From NCBI RefSeq assembly GCF_000571935.1, contig NZ_ATAX01000023.1, positions 62,001-126,000 of the forward strand: a stretch of 64,000 bases of DNA. The letters run 5' to 3'. Each line of letters starts with the position of its first letter. The first letter of the stretch is position 1. Below, one piece after another: positions 16,543 through 25,134 of this stretch. The position numbers and the translations under genes are program-made. This DNA is from Ruminococcus flavefaciens 007c. Lineage in GTDB: Bacteria; Bacillota; Clostridia; Oscillospirales; Ruminococcaceae. The notes under the pieces were generated by a model that searched no databases, was not told the origin of the DNA, and saw only the letters and a list, made by a program, of their open reading frames with translations.

Positions 16543-17055
16543 ATGGGCTTCTGGGCAAAAATCGGACACGCCGTTTCTCCTTATTACAATATCATTATAT
16601 TGGCATTTGCTGTTATCACAGCTTTGGTAGCTGTTATGCTGCACCAGAACAGACAGGCGGTTGATAACGAAATATACGATTGGGAAGCGTCAAGCGATGA
16701 CCTTTACAATGTTGACAGGGTAGACAAGATCTTTGATAGCTACCGCAAGATAAATTCGAGTTATACACTGTTCATTACACTTATATCTATTTTTCCGCTT
16801 CTCGGTATGCTGGGTACGGTCTTAGCTTTACTCGGACTGGATATGTCCAGTGCAGAAGCTATAAGCAATGCTAAAAACAACTTCTTCTCGGCTCTTTCTT
16901 CTACAGCATGGGGAATAATTTTTGCTGTTACATTTAAAATAATAAATGCAAGATTCTTTGCTGATGTCGAGGATCTTATCCAGAGACACCTTTCTCTTAT
17001 CAAAAAGCTCAGAAAGAGTGGTATTGATGAGTCGCAGAAACAGTCGAGGATGTAG
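16543..17055 (+). CDS. MotA/TolQ/ExbB-like proton channel protein
   Basis: The 170-residue protein has three membrane segments (about 17-38, 75-100, 115-137). Helices two and three carry the family pattern: SIFPLLGMLGTVLALLGL and NNFFSALSSTAWGIIFAVTFKI, equivalent to the PLLGLLGTV and ALxTTAxGL segments of ExbB/TolQ. Proteins of this family form a pentamer around a dimer of an ExbD/TolR/MotB partner and use the proton or sodium gradient to do mechanical work. The next gene encodes that partner. I use ATG 16543 because GAGGTGA precedes it; an in-frame GTG at 16534 lies within that site. There is no TonB, TolA or flagellar gene nearby. Confidence 0.82.
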   Translation: MGFWAKIGHAVSPYYNIIILAFAVITALVAVMLHQNRQAVDNEIYDWEASSDDLYNVDRVDKIFDSYRKINSSYTLFITLISIFPLLGMLGTVLALLGLDMSSAEAISNAKNNFFSALSSTAWGIIFAVTFKIINARFFADVEDLIQRHLSLIKKLRKSGIDESQKQSRM

Positions 17056-17057
17056 AT

Positions 17058-17633
17058 ATGAAGGTAAGAGAAATAATTCTTGATTTTACTTCTCTGCTTG
17101 ATGTCGTTATGATTATTCTGTTTTTCTTTGTGCTGTACAGCTCGCTGGATGCAGAAAATGCTGCTGAAAAGGCAAAAGCTGCCGAGGCTTCCTATACGGA
17201 GATGCAGGAGCAGAATGAGAAGGAACAGCAGGAATGGCGCGAAAAAGCAGATGAAGAATGGGATCGTATCCTTTCAGCTGATGCCAATGCAGGAAAGAAT
17301 CAGCAGGCTCTTTCGGCATATAATGAAGGAAAAGGAATCACCTTTAATCTGCATGAGGTCGAAAAAGGCGATGTCTGGACACTGAGTGTTCTCGCTGACG
17401 GAAAGAGAATTGGTAAGATAAGTTCCGATGACGCCTGTCAGCTGCGCGGAAAGCTGAAGGAAATGCTGGAAAAAGCGGGCTACGGCACAGAAGATGTGGT
17501 GATAGCAACGCTGACCTTCAACGGAAATGATTACGGAACAGAAGCTGCTGTTCCAAAAGTGGAAAATGCTGTAATGGGTATTCAGAGAGAATACAAAAAT
17601 CTCTATTTTACAACAATAAATATATCAAAGTGA
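17058..17633 (+). CDS. ExbD/TolR-like partner with a coiled coil
   Basis: The 191-residue protein has one membrane segment near 10-30 (FTSLLDVVMIILFFFVLYS). An Asp at its start matches the essential proton-carrying Asp of ExbD and TolR. A charged, alanine- and glutamate-rich coiled coil follows (about 34-75), then a roughly 100-residue extracytoplasmic domain rather like the ExbD/TolR fold. It starts 2 bases after the channel gene. The N-terminus MKVREIILDFTSLLD closely resembles the ExbD start. Function in a single-membrane cell is unknown. Confidence 0.78.
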   Translation: MKVREIILDFTSLLDVVMIILFFFVLYSSLDAENAAEKAKAAEASYTEMQEQNEKEQQEWREKADEEWDRILSADANAGKNQQALSAYNEGKGITFNLHEVEKGDVWTLSVLADGKRIGKISSDDACQLRGKLKEMLEKAGYGTEDVVIATLTFNGNDYGTEAAVPKVENAVMGIQREYKNLYFTTINISK

Positions 17634-17643
17634 GGTAATCGAT

Positions 17644-18036
17644 ATGAAGAAAATATTTGGAATACTGCTGATACTTATCATCGCGGCTCTGATATTCGCT
17701 CTGCTTTATTTCAAGGGCTTTGGTGGATTCGGTAAAAATTCTGGAGACGGCAAGAAAAATGATACATCTACATCGGATTCTGTCACAAAGGATGAACCGA
17801 CTACCGAGGCAGCAAAGAATGAAAAAGCTGCTGAGATAACTGTTTCCGGACATGATTATCTTTTCAATAACGAAAAGATTTCACTTGATGAGCTTGCTGC
17901 TGAGATAAGCAAGCTTGACAAGGACACAGAGATTATTATTACTTCCGACGACACCGCCGCAAAGAACACGGTGGACGAGCTTACGGACAAGCTTGACGAG
18001 CTTGGTTATAAGAACTACAAAAAGGTAGAAAAATAA
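17644..18036 (+). CDS. membrane-anchored protein with an ExbD/TolR-like extracytoplasmic domain
   Basis: The 130-residue protein has an N-terminal membrane anchor (about 4-24), a glycine- and threonine-rich linker to about 60, and a C-terminal domain (ITVSGHDYLFNN, ISLDELAAEISKL, EIIITSDDTAAKNTVDELTDKLDELGY). That C-terminal pattern (short strand, helix, strand with D-x-x-A, helix) is the periplasmic domain of ExbD/TolR. Unlike real ExbD, the anchor has no Asp. It starts 10 bases after the ExbD-like gene and is the last gene of the set. It may be a regulator or an effector of the motor (inference). Confidence 0.65.
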   Translation: MKKIFGILLILIIAALIFALLYFKGFGGFGKNSGDGKKNDTSTSDSVTKDEPTTEAAKNEKAAEITVSGHDYLFNNEKISLDELAAEISKLDKDTEIIITSDDTAAKNTVDELTDKLDELGYKNYKKVEK

Positions 18037-18041
18037 GTGCA

Positions 18042-18077
18042 AAAAAGGCTGATACGTAATGTATCAGCCTTTTTTTA
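18042..18077. terminator. bidirectional terminator
   Basis: A long stem, AAAAAGGCTGATAC (18042-18055) with GTATCAGCCTTTTT (18061-18074), carries T-runs on both strands. It separates convergent operons and overlaps the U32 stop codon. Confidence 0.9.
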
Positions 18078-19292
18078 TGTAGTTTCTTTTCTTATTACAG
18101 TGCCCTTTGGGAAAACAAGATTGGACTTGAACGAAAACTTCATCATTGCGTGATTTGCAGTATCTATTTCGTTTCCTTCCTCGTCGTAAAGCTTTTCGAG
18201 GACAAGCTCCACAGGCTTCTGAGAAGGAGCAAGCAGCTCAACGGTATCGCCCGCAAAAAAGCGGTTGCGCTGTGTACAGTATACAGTGCCGTTTTCGCAG
18301 CTTTCAACAACAGCAACTACGTCGTAATTACGGATATATCCGCTGTTTTCATAGTACTGTGACTCCTCGGGAGTACCGAAAAAGAAGCCGTTGCAGTATT
18401 TTCTGTGGCTTACCTTGTATACCTCGTCTCTGATCCAGTCGGGAAGCACAAAATTATACGGATCCTTGTAATAGTGATCCACAGCCATTTTGTAAGCGTT
18501 GGTGACTACGGTCACATAGTAAGCTGATTTTGCTCTGCCCTCGATCTTAAGGCTTGTGACTCCTGCTTCTGCAAGCTTGTCGATGTGCTCTATCATGCAC
18601 ATATCCTTTGAATTGAGGATATATGTACCCTTTTCGTCTTCAAAAACAGGGAAGAACTCATTCGGGCGCTTTTCCTCAACAAGGTGATAGCCCCAGCGGC
18701 AGGGCTGGGCACATTCGCCGCGGTTCGCGTCACGGTTAACGAGATACTGTGAAAGCAGGCATCTTCCCGAGAATGAAACGCACATTGCACCGTGTACAAA
18801 GGTCTCAATGTCAAGATCAGGGCTTGTCTTTGCTCTGATCTCTGCTATTTCATCAAGGGAAAGCTCTCTTGCAAGTACCACGCGCTTGGCACCCATATTG
18901 TACAGTTCACGGGCGGTAACGTAATTAACTATTCCTGTCTGTGTGGAGATATGTATCTCCATATCGGGAGCATACTTTTTTATAAGCATGAGAAGACCGA
19001 TGTCTGCAACAATGAGAGCATCTACCTTTGCTTCAACGGCTTCCTTGACAAAGCGCTCAAAGAAAGGTATCTCATTGTTCCTCGGAAGAGTATTACAGGT
19101 GAGGTATACCTTGACATTCCTTGCGTGGGCGGTTTCCACCGCCCTGCAAAGCTGTTCAAAATCAAAATTCATGGGAGATGAACGCATACCGAACTGCTTT
19201 CGTCCGAGATATACGGCGTCCGCACCGTAATCCACAGCAGCGGTAAAGCGTTCTTCATCACCTGCGGGAGCAAGAACTTCAAGCTTATTCAT
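18075..19292 (-). CDS. peptidase-U32 family protein, TrhP-like tRNA hydroxylation enzyme
   Basis: The 405-residue protein carries the U32 pattern LAPAGDEERFTAAVDYGADAVYLG at its start. It has the cysteine cluster of the family: MCVSFSGRC near 170 and GECAQPC near 197, which probably hold an Fe-S cluster. Despite the peptidase name, characterised relatives (TrhP, RlhA) hydroxylate tRNA uridine-34 or rRNA using prephenate. The order mltG then U32 matches B. subtilis yrrL-yrrM-yrrN-yrrO, where the U32 proteins act on tRNA. Here one U32 gene is present and no methyltransferase gene. Its start overlaps mltG by 8 bases. Assignment to TrhP rather than RlhA is inferred from length and context. Confidence 0.85.
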   Translation of the reverse strand: MNKLEVLAPAGDEERFTAAVDYGADAVYLGRKQFGMRSSPMNFDFEQLCRAVETAHARNVKVYLTCNTLPRNNEIPFFERFVKEAVEAKVDALIVADIGLLMLIKKYAPDMEIHISTQTGIVNYVTARELYNMGAKRVVLARELSLDEIAEIRAKTSPDLDIETFVHGAMCVSFSGRCLLSQYLVNRDANRGECAQPCRWGYHLVEEKRPNEFFPVFEDEKGTYILNSKDMCMIEHIDKLAEAGVTSLKIEGRAKSAYYVTVVTNAYKMAVDHYYKDPYNFVLPDWIRDEVYKVSHRKYCNGFFFGTPEESQYYENSGYIRNYDVVAVVESCENGTVYCTQRNRFFAGDTVELLAPSQKPVELVLEKLYDEEGNEIDTANHAMMKFSFKSNLVFPKGTVIRKETT

Positions 19293-20811
19293 TGTTTGCC
19301 TCCGCTGCGGCAGCTGCTTCTTCCTCAGCTATGCGCTGTTCTTCTATAATTTTTTCGTCGGCCTTGACCTTTGCCTCATTCTGGAGGTGTTCGTCATAGG
19401 TCTTAGAGAAGATAGTTTCCTTTGTATAGATATTAGCTACAAAGTAGAAATCATCAGTCTGCATCTTCTCAAGAACTGCGTCGATAGCGTCCAGACCGGG
19501 GCTGCATATAGGTCCGGGAGGGAGGCCCTGCCCCTGATATGTGTCATAGGCAGCGAGTATTTCATTGTTCTTTACAGTCATATGAGGTCTGATAACTTTC
19601 TCTGCATAGTTCGTAGTAGGATCTGACTGAAGCTTGCCTGCTGTTTCTTCGGGCTTTTCGAGTCTGTTCCAGAATACACCTGCTACGTGATTCATATCCT
19701 CACGGGTGGGAGCTTCCTTCTGAACGATGGAAGCCATAGTAATGACCTGATCGAGTGTAAGATTAAGAGATTTGATCTTTTCGAGTCTTTCGTCGGTCAT
19801 TTTCTGATCGAAGTTGAAGTATATCTTCTGGCATACCTGTTCGGGATCCATATCCTTTGTGAAGGTATAGGTATCTGGGAAGAGGTAGCCTTCCATACGG
19901 GTATCGGCAAATCTGAGCGCAGGAGGAGTTTTCGGGAGATACTCCTCAAACCTGTAGCCGAATTCACCGGAATTGAAATAGAACATAAAGTCACTGCCGT
20001 TGCAGACTCCTTCTGCTTCAAGCTTTTCGGCTGCGTCATACAGAGTACCGCCTTCATAGAAGGTAATGTCGACAGCTTCCTTCTTCTGCTCTTCGACCTG
20101 GTTGGTAAGGGTTTTGATAATGGTCTCATAAGCCATATTAGGTCTTACGAAGTGTTCGCCCTTGATGTAAACATCGTTCTTTTTGCGCATTTTTGCAAAC
20201 ATCTGGAAGCATTTAGGAGAGTTTATGATACCCTCGTCATGGAGAAGGGTAGAGATCTGTTCCGTATTTGCACCCTCGGGAACGATTATGAGCTTTGTGG
20301 TATCGCTTTTTCCTATACCGAGCATATCTCTTCCGAAGGCGATTATTACCATTGAAAGGCATATGGATACAGCAAAGATGAATACTGTAAGGATAAGAAC
20401 ACCCGGAAGTCTGCTTCTTCTCTTCTTTTTCTTCTTTTTATGATGGAGATTATTGCGCTTTGCGCCTGCTGCGCTTCTGGTCGGAGGAGGAGCAGGTCTT
20501 GAATGAGGACGCTCTGCATCATGATCAGCCGGAGCTCTGCGTACATGATGAGGCTCCTCGCTGCTCTGAGGTTTTGCCTCTTTTACGGGCTTTTCCTCGC
20601 GCAGGTGTCTTGCTTCTGCGGCAGTATCACCGATGGTCCTCGTTTCTTCCGCAGGCTTTTCATGGCTGGGAGAGTACTTTTCTACAAACTTATCCATTTT
20701 ATCTTCAGTCTTTTCAGCTGAAGCCTTCGTCTCTGCTTCCGCTCTTTTCTTTTCATTATCGAGCTGATTGAGAATATCATTGATAACATCATTATTTTTG
20801 TTATCAGGCAT
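19285..20811 (-). CDS. mltG: endolytic murein transglycosylase
   Basis: The 508-residue protein cleaves nascent glycan strands and so sets their length. Residues 1-125 are a long, charged, disordered cytoplasmic region ending in a poly-basic block (KKKKKKRRSR). A membrane helix lies at about 135-160, followed by a LysM-like segment (LIIVPEGANTEQISTLL) and the YceG domain. The catalytic Glu sits in ASIVQKEAPTREDMNHVAGVFWNRL. The N-terminal tail is longer than in E. coli MltG (340 residues in total), which is common in Firmicutes. The C-terminus is alanine- and glutamate-rich. Confidence 0.92.
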   Translation of the reverse strand: MPDNKNNDVINDILNQLDNEKKRAEAETKASAEKTEDKMDKFVEKYSPSHEKPAEETRTIGDTAAEARHLREEKPVKEAKPQSSEEPHHVRRAPADHDAERPHSRPAPPPTRSAAGAKRNNLHHKKKKKKRRSRLPGVLILTVFIFAVSICLSMVIIAFGRDMLGIGKSDTTKLIIVPEGANTEQISTLLHDEGIINSPKCFQMFAKMRKKNDVYIKGEHFVRPNMAYETIIKTLTNQVEEQKKEAVDITFYEGGTLYDAAEKLEAEGVCNGSDFMFYFNSGEFGYRFEEYLPKTPPALRFADTRMEGYLFPDTYTFTKDMDPEQVCQKIYFNFDQKMTDERLEKIKSLNLTLDQVITMASIVQKEAPTREDMNHVAGVFWNRLEKPEETAGKLQSDPTTNYAEKVIRPHMTVKNNEILAAYDTYQGQGLPPGPICSPGLDAIDAVLEKMQTDDFYFVANIYTKETIFSKTYDEHLQNEAKVKADEKIIEEQRIAEEEAAAAAEANNE

Positions 20812-21364
20812 TGCAGAGCACCGTCCTTTCTTCCGTAACTATCATATTGACCTTAAGGTCGTGCTGCATAAGGGGCAGCTGTTCGGTGATAAGCTCTTCG
20901 TAAGAAAGAGCTATCGTAAAAATATCGGGATTTTGCATTATAAATTCGTCATAATAGCCTCCGCCGTAGCCGAGTCGGCCGCCTTCCTCGGTAAATGCAA
21001 GTCCGGGGATAATGCAGATTGTCTTATCGGTTATAACAGGCAGGGGCAGGGCGCTGTCAGGTTCGGGGATACGGTACATACCTTCATGGAGGTCAGCCAC
21101 GGAGCCTATAAGGTGGAAGGTCATGGCGCGTTCTGTGCCGCACTTTGGCAGAGCCACCTTCTTGCCCATCTCAATGAGCTTGTCTATGAGCAGGTATGTA
21201 TCGACCTCAGAGCCGAAGGAGGCATACAGGAGCACAGTATCGGCTTCTGCGATCTTTTCCTCTTCAAGGAGCCTTTCGGTTATGTCCATATCCTTTGATA
21301 CCTTATCGCGTATCTCTGCGCGAAGATGTGAATATTGTTTTCGCAGTTCTTTTTTACTATCCAT
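20804..21364 (-). CDS. 5-formyltetrahydrofolate cyclo-ligase
   Basis: The 186-residue enzyme converts 5-formyl-THF to 5,10-methenyl-THF with ATP, recycling folate. The family motif GRLGYGGGYYDEFI is present near 135-148, and the N-terminal KKELRKQYSHLR is typical. I chose ATG 21364, giving the normal length; an upstream in-frame ATG at 21427 would read through the end of the previous gene. It begins 1 base after the DJ-1 stop and overlaps mltG by 8 bases. Confidence 0.9.
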   Translation of the reverse strand: MDSKKELRKQYSHLRAEIRDKVSKDMDITERLLEEEKIAEADTVLLYASFGSEVDTYLLIDKLIEMGKKVALPKCGTERAMTFHLIGSVADLHEGMYRIPEPDSALPLPVITDKTICIIPGLAFTEEGGRLGYGGGYYDEFIMQNPDIFTIALSYEELITEQLPLMQHDLKVNMIVTEERTVLCNA

Positions 21365-21365
21365 A

Positions 21366-21908
21366 TCAGTCACACAGTATAGCATTGCGCTGTCGGAGGC
21401 TTTCTTCCTTTGAATGTACCTTTTCAACGAGCTTCAGACCAAAGTTCACGGCAACTCCCGCACCTCTTGCGGTTATAAATATGCCGTCTTCGGCAACGCT
21501 GCCGCTGCCGATATCTGCACCTGTAAGCTGAGTCTCAAAGCCTTCGTAGCAGACTGCGGTCTTTCCGTTGAGCAGACCCTTATGTCCGAGAATGGAAGGA
21601 GCTGCACATATAGCGCCAATGTACTTGTTATTGGATACACAGAAGTCGATAGCCTTCTGAACGTAGTCGGACTTTTCAAGATTGAGAGTTCCGGGCATAC
21701 CTCCGGGGAGAACTATCATTTCAAGCTCATCAGTGAGCGGAGCTTCCTGTGCAATGGTATCGGTAACTACGGGGATACCGTGTGAGCCGGTGATTATATT
21801 ATCGCCGACACCTACAGTAATGACTTTTTTTCCTGCGCGTCTGAGCAGGTCGATTGGTGCGATAGCCTCGGTCTCTTCAAAACCGTTTGCAAGAAAAACG
21901 TAGATCAT
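21366..21908 (-). CDS. DJ-1/PfpI family protein
   Basis: The 180-residue protein is of the DJ-1/ThiJ type. It shows FLANGFEETEAIAPIDLLRRAG with the conserved Glu, LPGGMPGTLNL, and the reactive cysteine in IGAICAAPSILG (nucleophile elbow). This matches the bacterial DJ-1 subgroup (YajL/ThiJ-like), proposed as glyoxalase/deglycase or redox chaperone; the physiological substrate is unsettled. It sits in the thyX operon between DUF2156 and the folate gene. GGAAA precedes ATG 21908. Confidence 0.88.
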   Translation of the reverse strand: MIYVFLANGFEETEAIAPIDLLRRAGKKVITVGVGDNIITGSHGIPVVTDTIAQEAPLTDELEMIVLPGGMPGTLNLEKSDYVQKAIDFCVSNNKYIGAICAAPSILGHKGLLNGKTAVCYEGFETQLTGADIGSGSVAEDGIFITARGAGVAVNFGLKLVEKVHSKEESLRQRNAILCD

Positions 21909-21921
21909 GTTCTGTTTCCTT

Positions 21922-22812
21922 TCATTTAAATGTAACAGTATATTTTTTGAGGAGAAACAGGGGATGATAGGACTGCTTTGCTTTTCTCAGTCCTTCAAGT
22001 CCGAGATCCTCCTCCCTGTTGGTGTATTCAAAGCCTTCTGTAAAGGCTTTTGCAGACAGGTTGTTGATACCTGTATATATGCCGTTATAGGATTTATCAG
22101 CTTTTTCTATATGAACGCAGAAGGTACTGTCGTTAAGACGGTCACCTATGGAAAATGCAGCTACCTTTCCGCCTATCCTTATAACTCCGCCTGACAGGTC
22201 GAGCTCGTTATAGTAGTTGAAATAGGTGTTTATGGCGTACTGCTCAGCAATAAAGGAATGATCCTGTCCGTCGGCTTTTTCGTTGTACTCAACAGCGCTG
22301 AAGGTTATACAGTCGTCAAAGTCCTTTTCGGTAATAACAGAAAAGGAGGCATCAAGCTCGCCGAATCTTGCGAGATGATTGCGCTTTGAGTGGTATCTGC
22401 GTCCCGGGAGCTCCCTGAGATCCTTTGAGGCGTAGATATAATCCCAGTCTCCCTCATCTGTACTTACATCAAAGCTGTCGGGGAAGAGATCACTGAGCAT
22501 ATCAAGAGAAGATTCCGTAATGCCTGCTATTCTGAGCGGCTTTCCAAGCCCCTCCGCAGTTTTTTTCATTTCTGCGATTACTTCTGAGCAGCTTCCTTTG
22601 CCGGAAGGGAAGAAGAACTTCGGTATTCCGTCTTCCGAACGGAAGGAACAGCAGATGTAAAATTCCTTGAAAAAGCTGATCTTTGAGTCGCCCAGGCGTT
22701 TCCAGGCCATATTGTTGGAAAAGCTGTATTCGCAGCCCATGAACTGAGACTCGTTCAATGCTGCTGTTATGCGTTTTTTATCGGTAATATCTATGTCTCT
22801 GAATTCAAGCAT
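21922..22812 (-). CDS. DUF2156 protein (phosphatidylglycerol lysyltransferase C-terminal-like)
   Basis: The 296-residue soluble protein has a double GNAT-like fold pattern. It shows family features such as the N-terminal DITDKKRITAALN, FSNNMAWKRL, PGRRYHSKRNHLARF near 135-150, and the C-terminal NREEDLGLEGLRKAKQSYHP. The domain is the catalytic half of MprF, which transfers amino acids from tRNA to phosphatidylglycerol; free-standing versions are common in Clostridia and mostly uncharacterised. It has no membrane segment. The ATG follows the thyX stop by 17 bases. Confidence 0.85.
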   Translation of the reverse strand: MLEFRDIDITDKKRITAALNESQFMGCEYSFSNNMAWKRLGDSKISFFKEFYICCSFRSEDGIPKFFFPSGKGSCSEVIAEMKKTAEGLGKPLRIAGITESSLDMLSDLFPDSFDVSTDEGDWDYIYASKDLRELPGRRYHSKRNHLARFGELDASFSVITEKDFDDCITFSAVEYNEKADGQDHSFIAEQYAINTYFNYYNELDLSGGVIRIGGKVAAFSIGDRLNDSTFCVHIEKADKSYNGIYTGINNLSAKAFTEGFEYTNREEDLGLEGLRKAKQSYHPLFLLKKYTVTFK

Positions 22813-22829
22813 TGTTTCTCCGCCGGCTA

Positions 22830-23597
22830 TTATCCTTTCATGGATGAAAAATACTCTCTGACTTCATTTATCCTGCCGCAGGTCATTTTACCTTCGGGGC
22901 ATTTCCCTTCCGCAACGCATGAAGGACCTGCGTGAGCGAATATATGGGGAGCAACTTCAAGGCATTGCTTCAGCATTTCGTTAGCCACAGCCCTTATCTC
23001 CCACTGTGCGCGGTTGCAGCAGCGGTGACGGAAAAAATTGAAAAGAGAGCGTACATTCATGGTAACAACTATTTTGGTCTCACAGGCATTGGGGAGTATG
23101 AATCTTGCGTCTTCATTTGCTAGCTTTCCTGCCTTTGAACGGGCAGTTTTCTCATCGAGACCCTGTGCTGTGAACTCTGCGGTATGCTTTTCTGTAAGTA
23201 TATTCACCAGCTTTTCATAGCTTTCGGTTATTTCGTTTATCATTCTGTCGTACTCCGACTTAGCCTCCGGGATCTCTTCAATGGCTGGGGGAGTGATGAA
23301 CTCGAAGCCGTTTTCGTTGACATAGCGCTGGCTTTTCTGAGAGTATGAAGCTATACGGTGTCTGACAAGCTGATGTGAGCAGGCTCTGGAGATACCTTCG
23401 ATACCGAAAGTGAATGTAACGTGCTCTGTAACGCTTTCGTGTCCGATAGAAACTATCATATCAATGAAGCTTTCCACCTTGTCGTCGGTGAGACCGTCGC
23501 GGAGAGACTCAATGTCGCTGCTGGAGTAGCAGAGCTTTGCAGCCGTGGCTATAAGCTTTTCAGCGTCGGGAGTATATGATAAAAGTTTGACGTTCAA
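22830..23597 (-). CDS. thyX: flavin-dependent thymidylate synthase
   Basis: The 255-residue enzyme makes dTMP from dUMP using FAD and methylene-THF. The diagnostic ThyX motif RHRIASYSQKSQRY is present near residue 78, and ITESYEKL plus the RSLFNFFRHRCCNRAQWEIR segment complete the dUMP site. I prefer TTG 23597 (MNVKLLSYTP, 8 bases after AAGGAAGG) to an in-frame GTG at 23606 that touches the ribosome site. It is first in an operon with a folate enzyme, which fits its cofactor use. Confidence 0.93.
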   Translation of the reverse strand: MNVKLLSYTPDAEKLIATAAKLCYSSSDIESLRDGLTDDKVESFIDMIVSIGHESVTEHVTFTFGIEGISRACSHQLVRHRIASYSQKSQRYVNENGFEFITPPAIEEIPEAKSEYDRMINEITESYEKLVNILTEKHTAEFTAQGLDEKTARSKAGKLANEDARFILPNACETKIVVTMNVRSLFNFFRHRCCNRAQWEIRAVANEMLKQCLEVAPHIFAHAGPSCVAEGKCPEGKMTCGRINEVREYFSSMKG

Positions 23598-23637
23598 TTC
23601 AGACACCTTCCTTATTTACAATAAAGCATATACTCTT

Positions 23638-23666
23638 ATTGTATCATTTATCTTACATTAAGTCAA
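23638..23666 (-). promoter_or_regulatory. promoter of the thyX-mltG-U32 operon
   Basis: On the minus strand TTGACT (23666-23661) and TACAAT (23643-23638) are 17 bp apart. The gap at 23607-23821 holds this and the divergent promoter at 23749; nothing else is seen in it. Confidence 0.75.
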
Positions 23667-23748
23667 GAAAATAACGTAAAAAATAATTAAAGTAATTTAT
23701 TTAATAAGTTTGTCCGGTGATAAAATGAAAAAAATTTCAATTTTACTA

Positions 23749-23777
23749 TGGACAAACAGAAAAAAATGTAGTATAAT
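23749..23777 (+). promoter_or_regulatory. promoter of the PrsA-like lipoprotein gene
   Basis: TGGACA (23749-23754) and TATAAT (23772-23777) are spaced 17 bp, 45 bp before the ATG. Confidence 0.75.
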
Positions 23778-23821
23778 AAAACAGTATCTGGAATCTACAA
23801 TTATATCGGAGGAATATACAG

Positions 23822-25099
23822 ATGAATAAGTTTAATAAGTTTGCGGCTGCTGCTGCGGCATTTGCTATTGCAGCTTCAATGTCGGGATGCAGTGCGCCTG
23901 AAGCTATTACAATAGGAAAGGGAACACAGACTGCACTGACTGTTGACGGTTATGAGGTTCCCGCAGGCGTATTTATTTATAATGAGATATCCGCATATAA
24001 CAATGCTGCATATGAGCTTTACACAAAGAACGGTGCACAGCCTTCAGTTGACGATGTAAAGAATGCTGCTATCGGTGACCTTGATGCTGTTGACTGGATA
24101 CAGAACAAGGCTACCGAGTCGTGTAAGGATTTCGTTGCTTATGAAAAGGAATTCGAGAAGATAGGCGGAGAGCTTACTGCCGAGCAGCTTGACAATATCA
24201 AGTCGGTTATTTCGGCAAATTCTTCAAATGATATGTTCACAGACAACGGTATCGGCGAGGAGTCTCTCAGAAAGCTTATCGAGAATTCTTACAAGCAGGA
24301 AGCGATATTCAAGCATTATTACGGTATCGACTGTGAAAAGGGCTGTTCAGAGGACGAGCTCAAGGAGTACTACCAGGATAAGACCACAAGAGTAAAGTAT
24401 TTTGCGGTAAGCATGGTAGATGATAACGGCGAAGAGTTCGGTAATGACGAGAAGAGACGTCTCAATAACATGATCACGGATTATGTAAAGGAGATCAACG
24501 CCGAAAAGACAAACGAAGGCAAGCTCAAGAAGATAGACGAGTGCGAAGAGGAGTATAAGGAGTATGTTGAAAAGCGTACTGCCGAGGCTGCTGCAAAGGC
24601 TGCCGAGGAAGCAGGCGAGACAACAACTACTACAACTACCACCACTACTACTACAGCCAAGGGTGAGACCACAACCACCACTACAACAGATCCTTATGCA
24701 AATGAGATAACTGTTACAAAGTTCACAACAACTACAGCTGACAAGGATGCAGATCCCGCAACAACAACTACAGCATCAGCTGAACAGCAGGCTTCACTTA
24801 AGGCATATCAGGCATATAACGATTATCTTTTCAACAAGCTTGAATGTTATAAGGCCGAGAAGTATGATTATGATGAGAAAAACGTTTATATCGTTATCAA
24901 GGCTGATATAAAGGAAAGAATGACAAAGGATGACCTCTGGAGCGAGGATAATATCGATGCTCTTCTCAATGAGCGCTATTACAGCGATTATGAGGATATG
25001 ATGAAGGCTATTGCCGAGAGTTATTCGGTTGAAAAGAATTCATCCGCTTACAGAAAGTTCACTCCCTTCAAGCTCAAGCTTGAATCTGATCAAACGTAA
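23822..25099 (+). CDS. lipoprotein resembling a PrsA/SurA-type foldase, with threonine-rich linkers
   Basis: The 425-residue protein has a lipoprotein signal with lipobox SMSGC (Cys at 23). Residues 30-250 are helical, with a SurA_N/PrsA-like pattern (VDGYEVPAGVFIYNE, the ELKEYYQDKTTRVKYFAV segment before the would-be rotamase domain). The parvulin core is not evident. In its place are runs of 12 and 7 threonines and further Thr-rich stretches (about 268-322), then a C-terminal helical part. It may be a chaperone without isomerase activity. GGAGG precedes ATG 23822. Threonine linkers of this kind are typical of Ruminococcus secreted proteins. Confidence 0.7.
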   Translation: MNKFNKFAAAAAAFAIAASMSGCSAPEAITIGKGTQTALTVDGYEVPAGVFIYNEISAYNNAAYELYTKNGAQPSVDDVKNAAIGDLDAVDWIQNKATESCKDFVAYEKEFEKIGGELTAEQLDNIKSVISANSSNDMFTDNGIGEESLRKLIENSYKQEAIFKHYYGIDCEKGCSEDELKEYYQDKTTRVKYFAVSMVDDNGEEFGNDEKRRLNNMITDYVKEINAEKTNEGKLKKIDECEEEYKEYVEKRTAEAAAKAAEEAGETTTTTTTTTTTTAKGETTTTTTTDPYANEITVTKFTTTTADKDADPATTTTASAEQQASLKAYQAYNDYLFNKLECYKAEKYDYDEKNVYIVIKADIKERMTKDDLWSEDNIDALLNERYYSDYEDMMKAIAESYSVEKNSSAYRKFTPFKLKLESDQT

Positions 25100-25105
25100 A
25101 AGATC

Positions 25106-25134
25106 AAAGGCTGCCGTGTAGGCAGCCTTTTTTA
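25106..25134. terminator. bidirectional terminator
   Basis: AAAGGCTGCC (25106-25115) pairs with GGCAGCCTTT (25121-25130), followed by T residues. It separates convergent genes and overlaps the end of the DnaI-like gene. Confidence 0.88.

Noticed and set aside
24625..24790. Tandem ACA/ACT repeats as a CRISPR or satellite repeat
   Set aside because: They are in frame and encode threonine linkers; there are no spacers and codons vary.
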